A stretch of DNA of 64,000 nt from JBBQNY01 sp038330365 (lineage in GTDB: Bacteria > Pseudomonadota > Gammaproteobacteria > Xanthomonadales > Ahniellaceae), in the NCBI GenBank assembly GCA_038330365.1, contig JBBQNY010000001.1:4971-68970 (forward strand), in the 5' to 3' direction. The notes under the pieces are model-generated. The model searched no databases. It saw only the letters and a list, made by a program, of their open reading frames with translations, and was not told the origin of the DNA. This document shows, one piece after another, positions 60,809-64,000 of the stretch. The position numbers and the translations under genes are program-made. The stretch's first letter is position 1. Every line of letters starts with the position of its first letter.

Positions 60809-61864
60809 ATGTCGCCCAAGACCGAGAATCAGCTCGACCCGCGCGCCCGCCATCTGCTGCGGGCGCTCGTGGCCCAGTATGTACGGGACGGCCAGCCGGT
60901 CGGCTCGCGCACGCTGGCGCAAGCCTGTGGTCTCGACGTCAGTCCCGCGACCATCCGCAACGTGATGGCGGATCTCGAGGAATCCGGGTTCCTGTCGGCC
61001 GCGCATACGTCCGCCGGCCGCATACCCACACCCCGCGGTTATCGACTCTTCGTGGATTCGCTGCTGCAGATGCAGCCGCTGGGCGAGGCCGACATGGAGT
61101 CAATCCGCCGACAACTGCCGCCCACGGCGGGCACTTCCGACCTGCTCGCCAGCGTATCGAACATGCTTTCGGGCATCACGCGGTTCGTCGGGATCGTGAC
61201 GGTGCCGCGGCGCGAGCACTTCGCGTTCCGGCACATCGACTTTGTGGCGCTCGACGCGACGCGGGTGATGGTGATCCTCGTATTCACCGATCAGGAGGTC
61301 CAGAACCGCATCGTGGAACTGGCGCGGCCGCTGGCCACCGGAGAGCTTGAGTGGATCGCGAACTATCTCAACGCCAACTTCGCCGGCTTGACGCTTGACG
61401 AGATCCGGCGGCGGCTGGTGCGCGAGCTGGACGGCGACCGCGTCCGGCTGGATCGGATGATGGCCGCGACCGTGTTGCTCGCTGACGCGGCGCTTCGTCC
61501 CGAGGGCGACACCGACGTGGTCATGACCGGGCAGAACAATCTGCTCGGCGTGCAGGAACTCTCGGACATCGATCGACTGCGCGAGCTGTTTGATGCCTTC
61601 GCGCGCAAGCAGGACCTGCTGCGCGTGCTGGAGGGCTGTATCCATGCTGACGGCGTGCGCCTATTCATCGGCGAGGAGTCGGGCGTGGCGTCGCTGGAAC
61701 AGTGCAGCGTGGTGGCGACGCCGTATGGCGCCGGCGGCAAGGTGCTCGGTGTGCTGGGCGTCATCGGACCCACGCGCATGCGCTACGAGCGCGTCATTCC
61801 GGTCGTGCAGGCGACCGCCCAGGCGCTGTCGCAGGCCTTGAACGTGGCGGCGCCGACCCCATAG
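60809..61864 (+). CDS. hrcA: Heat-inducible transcription repressor HrcA
   Basis: A 351-residue repressor of the CIRCE regulon. The winged helix includes VGSRTLAQACGLDVSPATIR, NVMADLEESGFLSAAHTSAG and RIPTPRGYRLFVDSLL. The GAF-like and dimerisation regions follow, ending near VLGVIGPTRMRYERVIPVV. The start is ATG 60809. I found no CIRCE element (TTAGCACTC-N9-GAGTGCTAA) before hrcA, grpE or dnaK in this window. Confidence 0.96.
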   Translation: MSPKTENQLDPRARHLLRALVAQYVRDGQPVGSRTLAQACGLDVSPATIRNVMADLEESGFLSAAHTSAGRIPTPRGYRLFVDSLLQMQPLGEADMESIRRQLPPTAGTSDLLASVSNMLSGITRFVGIVTVPRREHFAFRHIDFVALDATRVMVILVFTDQEVQNRIVELARPLATGELEWIANYLNANFAGLTLDEIRRRLVRELDGDRVRLDRMMAATVLLADAALRPEGDTDVVMTGQNNLLGVQELSDIDRLRELFDAFARKQDLLRVLEGCIHADGVRLFIGEESGVASLEQCSVVATPYGAGGKVLGVLGVIGPTRMRYERVIPVVQATAQALSQALNVAAPTP

Positions 61865-61931
61865 CGCCGGTTCGATTTACGCAACCCATTATTGCTTCCC
61901 GCAACCCATCTTGAAAACGGACAGGTCAATC

Positions 61932-62441
61932 ATGCCGAACACTTCCCCGGATCAACCCATCGAAGAGGAAGCAGTGCCTGCACTCGATGCCGATGAGCTT
62001 GCTGCGGCAGACGAGATTGGCGAGCTGCTGAAATCGCGCGAAGAGTCGCTGCGCCTGCTGGCCGAGATGGACAATCTTCGCAAGCGGGCGGCGCGTGAAG
62101 TCGAGGTGGCGCGCAAGTTTGCGGCGGAGCGCCTGCTCGAGGACCTGCTGCCGGTAATCGACAGCCTTGAGCGCGGCGTGAGTACCAGCGACGCCGATCC
62201 CGCCAAGGTTCGCGAGGGTCTGCGGTTGACGCTCTCGATGCTGCGCAATGCGCTCATCAAGCACGGCATGAAGGAAGTCGATCCCGCGGGGTCGAATTTT
62301 GACCCGGAGCTGCATCAGGCAATGAGCACGATTGCCGCAGGCGAGCTCGGTGCCGGGAAGGTCGCGCAGGTGTACCAGAAGGGCTACACGCTCAACGATC
62401 GGCTGGTGCGACCGGCGCTGGTGGTAGTGACCGAGGGCTGA
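61932..62441 (+). CDS. grpE: Nucleotide exchange factor GrpE
   Basis: A 169-residue DnaK co-chaperone. An acidic tail of about 30 residues and a long helix (LLAEMDNLRKRAAREVEVAR) precede the beta domain, with FDPELHQAMST, KVAQVYQKGYTLNDRLVRPA and the closing VVVTEG. ATG 61932 is chosen; an in-frame TTG at 61911 would add 7 residues. It follows hrcA by 67 bp, in which CGCAACCCAT occurs twice. Confidence 0.96.
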   Translation: MPNTSPDQPIEEEAVPALDADELAAADEIGELLKSREESLRLLAEMDNLRKRAAREVEVARKFAAERLLEDLLPVIDSLERGVSTSDADPAKVREGLRLTLSMLRNALIKHGMKEVDPAGSNFDPELHQAMSTIAAGELGAGKVAQVYQKGYTLNDRLVRPALVVVTEG

Positions 62442-62478
62442 GTCGGCTCCGGAAACACATCGCGCCCAGCGCCCCTGA

Positions 62479-62507
62479 CTTGATTCGGCGAGCGCGGCCC
62501 CCAGATT
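62479..62507 (+). promoter_or_regulatory. Sigma32-like heat-shock promoter of dnaK
   Basis: CTTGAT (62479-62484) and CCCCAGATT (62499-62507) are separated by 14 bp, close to the sigma32 consensus CTTGAA - 13 to 17 bp - CCCCATNT. It lies 81 bp before the dnaK start and 37 bp after the grpE stop. Confidence 0.6.
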
Positions 62508-62588
62508 CCGTGCAGGTCGCTCATAAAGCATTCGCGACACTTACGATCCACACGCGCATTTCGTGCGCACGATTTCAGGAGAATCCCC

Positions 62589-64000
62589 TTGAGCAAGATC
62601 ATCGGCATCGACCTTGGCACGACCAATTCGTGCGTAGCAGTTCTGGAAGGCGGCAAGCCACGCGTCATCGAGAATTCCGAGGGTGACCGTACCACTCCGT
62701 CCATCGTCGCCTTCACCAAGGACGGCGAAGTTCTGGTGGGAGCGTCCGCCAAACGGCAGGCCGTGACCAATCCCCAGAACACCATATCGGCGGTGAAGCG
62801 GCTCATTGGCCGCAAGTTCACTGATGCAGAGGTCAAGAAGGATCTGGATCTCGTGCCCTACGGCATCGTCGCGCACGACAACGGCGACGCCTGGGTTGAG
62901 CTCAGCGACGGCCGCAAGATGAGCGCGCAGGAGATCAGCGCCAAGATCCTGCAGAAAATGAAGAAAACCGCCGAGGATTACCTCGGCGAGCCCGTGACCG
63001 ATGCGGTCATCACGGTTCCGGCGTACTTCAATGACAGCCAGCGCCAGGCCACCAAGGACGCGGGCCGCATTGCCGGTCTTGAGGTGAAGCGCATCATCAA
63101 CGAGCCGACTGCGGCCGCACTGGCCTATGGCCTTGACAAGTCCGGGGGCGATCGCAAGATCGCGGTCTACGACCTTGGCGGCGGTACTTTCGACGTATCG
63201 ATCATCGAGATTGCCGATGTCGATGGCGAGAAGCAGTTCGAGGTGCTCGCCACCAATGGCGACACTTTCCTCGGTGGTGAGGACTTCGACAAGCGACTCA
63301 TCGACTTCCTGGTCGACGAGTTCCGCAAGGAGCAGGGCATTGACCTGCGCAAGGATCCGCTCGCGCTGCAGCGTCTGAAAGACGCGGCCGAGCGCGCCAA
63401 GATCGAGCTGTCGTCATCGCAGCAGACCGACGTCAACCTCCCGTACGTGACGGCTGACGCGAGCGGTCCGAAGCACCTGAATATCAAGCTGACGCGAGCC
63501 AAGCTCGAAGCGCTGGTCGAGGAACTCGTCAAGCGCACGATCGAGCCCTGCCGCACCGCGCTCACGGACGCCGGCGTCAAGGTGGGCGACATCGACGAGG
63601 TGATCCTGGTCGGTGGCCAGACGCGCATGCCCCGCGTGCAGGCGGCGGTGGCGGAGTTCTTCGGCAAGGAGCCGCGCAAGGACGTCAATCCCGACGAAGC
63701 CGTGGCAGTCGGCGCGGCGGTGCAGGGTGCCGTGCTTTCCGGCGCCGTCAAGGACGTCCTGTTGCTGGACGTGACTCCGCTTTCGCTCGGCATCGAGACG
63801 CTGGGTGGCGTCTTCACCAAGCTGATCGAGAAGAACACGACGATCCCGACCAAGGCTGGGCAGACCTTCTCCACCGCGGACGACAACCAGACCGCGGTGA
63901 CCGTGCACGTGCTGCAGGGTGAGCGCGAGCAGGCACGCTTCAACAAGTCGCTGGCCAAGTTCGACCTGGCGGGCATCGATCCCTCGCCGCGTGGCATGCC
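62589..64000 (+). CDS. dnaK: Chaperone protein DnaK (3' end beyond the window)
   Basis: 470 codons are present of an expected 640 or so. The ATPase domain is complete: IIGIDLGTTNSCVAVLEG at the start, VPAYFNDSQRQATKDAGRIA, IAVYDLGGGTFDVSIIEI and VILVGGQTRMP. The substrate domain begins at LLLDVTPLSLGIET and is cut at NKSLAKFDLAGIDPSPRGMP. The start is a TTG (62589) with an excellent CAGGAGA site 7 nt upstream, giving MSKIIGIDLG. Drive is from the sigma32-like promoter and possibly hrcA-grpE read-through. Confidence 0.97.
   Translation, partial: MSKIIGIDLGTTNSCVAVLEGGKPRVIENSEGDRTTPSIVAFTKDGEVLVGASAKRQAVTNPQNTISAVKRLIGRKFTDAEVKKDLDLVPYGIVAHDNGDAWVELSDGRKMSAQEISAKILQKMKKTAEDYLGEPVTDAVITVPAYFNDSQRQATKDAGRIAGLEVKRIINEPTAAALAYGLDKSGGDRKIAVYDLGGGTFDVSIIEIADVDGEKQFEVLATNGDTFLGGEDFDKRLIDFLVDEFRKEQGIDLRKDPLALQRLKDAAERAKIELSSSQQTDVNLPYVTADASGPKHLNIKLTRAKLEALVEELVKRTIEPCRTALTDAGVKVGDIDEVILVGGQTRMPRVQAAVAEFFGKEPRKDVNPDEAVAVGAAVQGAVLSGAVKDVLLLDVTPLSLGIETLGGVFTKLIEKNTTIPTKAGQTFSTADDNQTAVTVHVLQGEREQARFNKSLAKFDLAGIDPSPRGM

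Noticed and set aside
61911..61945. CTTGAAAAC before grpE as a sigma32 -35 box
   Set aside because: No CCCCAT-like -10 follows at 13-17 bp before the coding start.
60599..62588. CIRCE element expected for HrcA
   Set aside because: No TTAGCACTC/GAGTGCTAA inverted repeat seen before hrcA, grpE or dnaK.

Overview
The window is GC-rich, densely coded bacterial chromosome. The gene order points to a gammaproteobacterium of the Xanthomonadales/Nevskiales type: bamE/fur, recN/hrcA/grpE/dnaK, smpB/ssrA with ratA-rnfH, serC-pheA-hisC-aroA-cmk-rpsA-ihfB, and a Fur of the Xanthomonas type. GTAGGAGCGCGCT-type REP palindromes agree with this. The placement is inference from family knowledge, because no search was run. 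No phage, insertion sequence or CRISPR array is visible.

Layout. (1) 74-7710: a fused flavin/cNMP/ferredoxin oxidoreductase, a long protein with a PilZ-type c-di-GMP motif, ispG, and a degenerate LexA-like regulator coupled to a DMT exporter. (2) 8010-16880: alpha-2-macroglobulin lipoprotein with PBP1C, then a photolyase. (3) 16965-28568: a neutral-lipid and inclusion-body region. It holds a wax ester synthase/DGAT, two phasin-like proteins, a PHA-granule-system protein, an acyl-CoA-binding protein, a TetR regulator, a two-domain fatty acyl-CoA reductase, a patatin lipase and an FFLEELY-type protein. No PHA synthase is present. (4) 28857-37780: serC-serA-pheA-hisC-aroA-cmk-rpsA-ihfB, a serine/aromatic/translation supraoperon. 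(5) 38144-43197: lapB followed by a WbpL-like glycosyl-1-phosphate transferase, a WbpM-like dehydratase and galU, for surface polysaccharide. (6) 44183-47967: tRNA-Ala and tRNA-Glu, a tandem repeat of predicted hairpins, then dnaX-ybaB-recR and a HIT protein. (7) 48151-54726: Slp lipoprotein, the moxR-DUF58-tgpA operon and a GT39-like glycosyltransferase. (8) 54742-57837: yceF, a small membrane protein, tmRNA with clear promoter and terminator, smpB, ratA and rnfH. (9) 57843-64000: bamE, fur, recN, hrcA, grpE and dnaK, the last cut by the window edge and preceded by a sigma32-like promoter.

The most notable block is region 3. One enzyme there (22161-24143) resembles, from memory, the Marinobacter alcohol-forming fatty acyl reductase from end to end. 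With the wax ester synthase 5 kb away it would make a complete acyl-CoA to fatty alcohol to wax ester route. The phasin-like proteins could coat the resulting lipid bodies, and the patatin lipase could mobilise them. Other points of interest are the LexA-like protein that has lost its autocleavage residues, the hairpin repeat behind tRNA-Glu, and the large redox/cNMP fusion protein.
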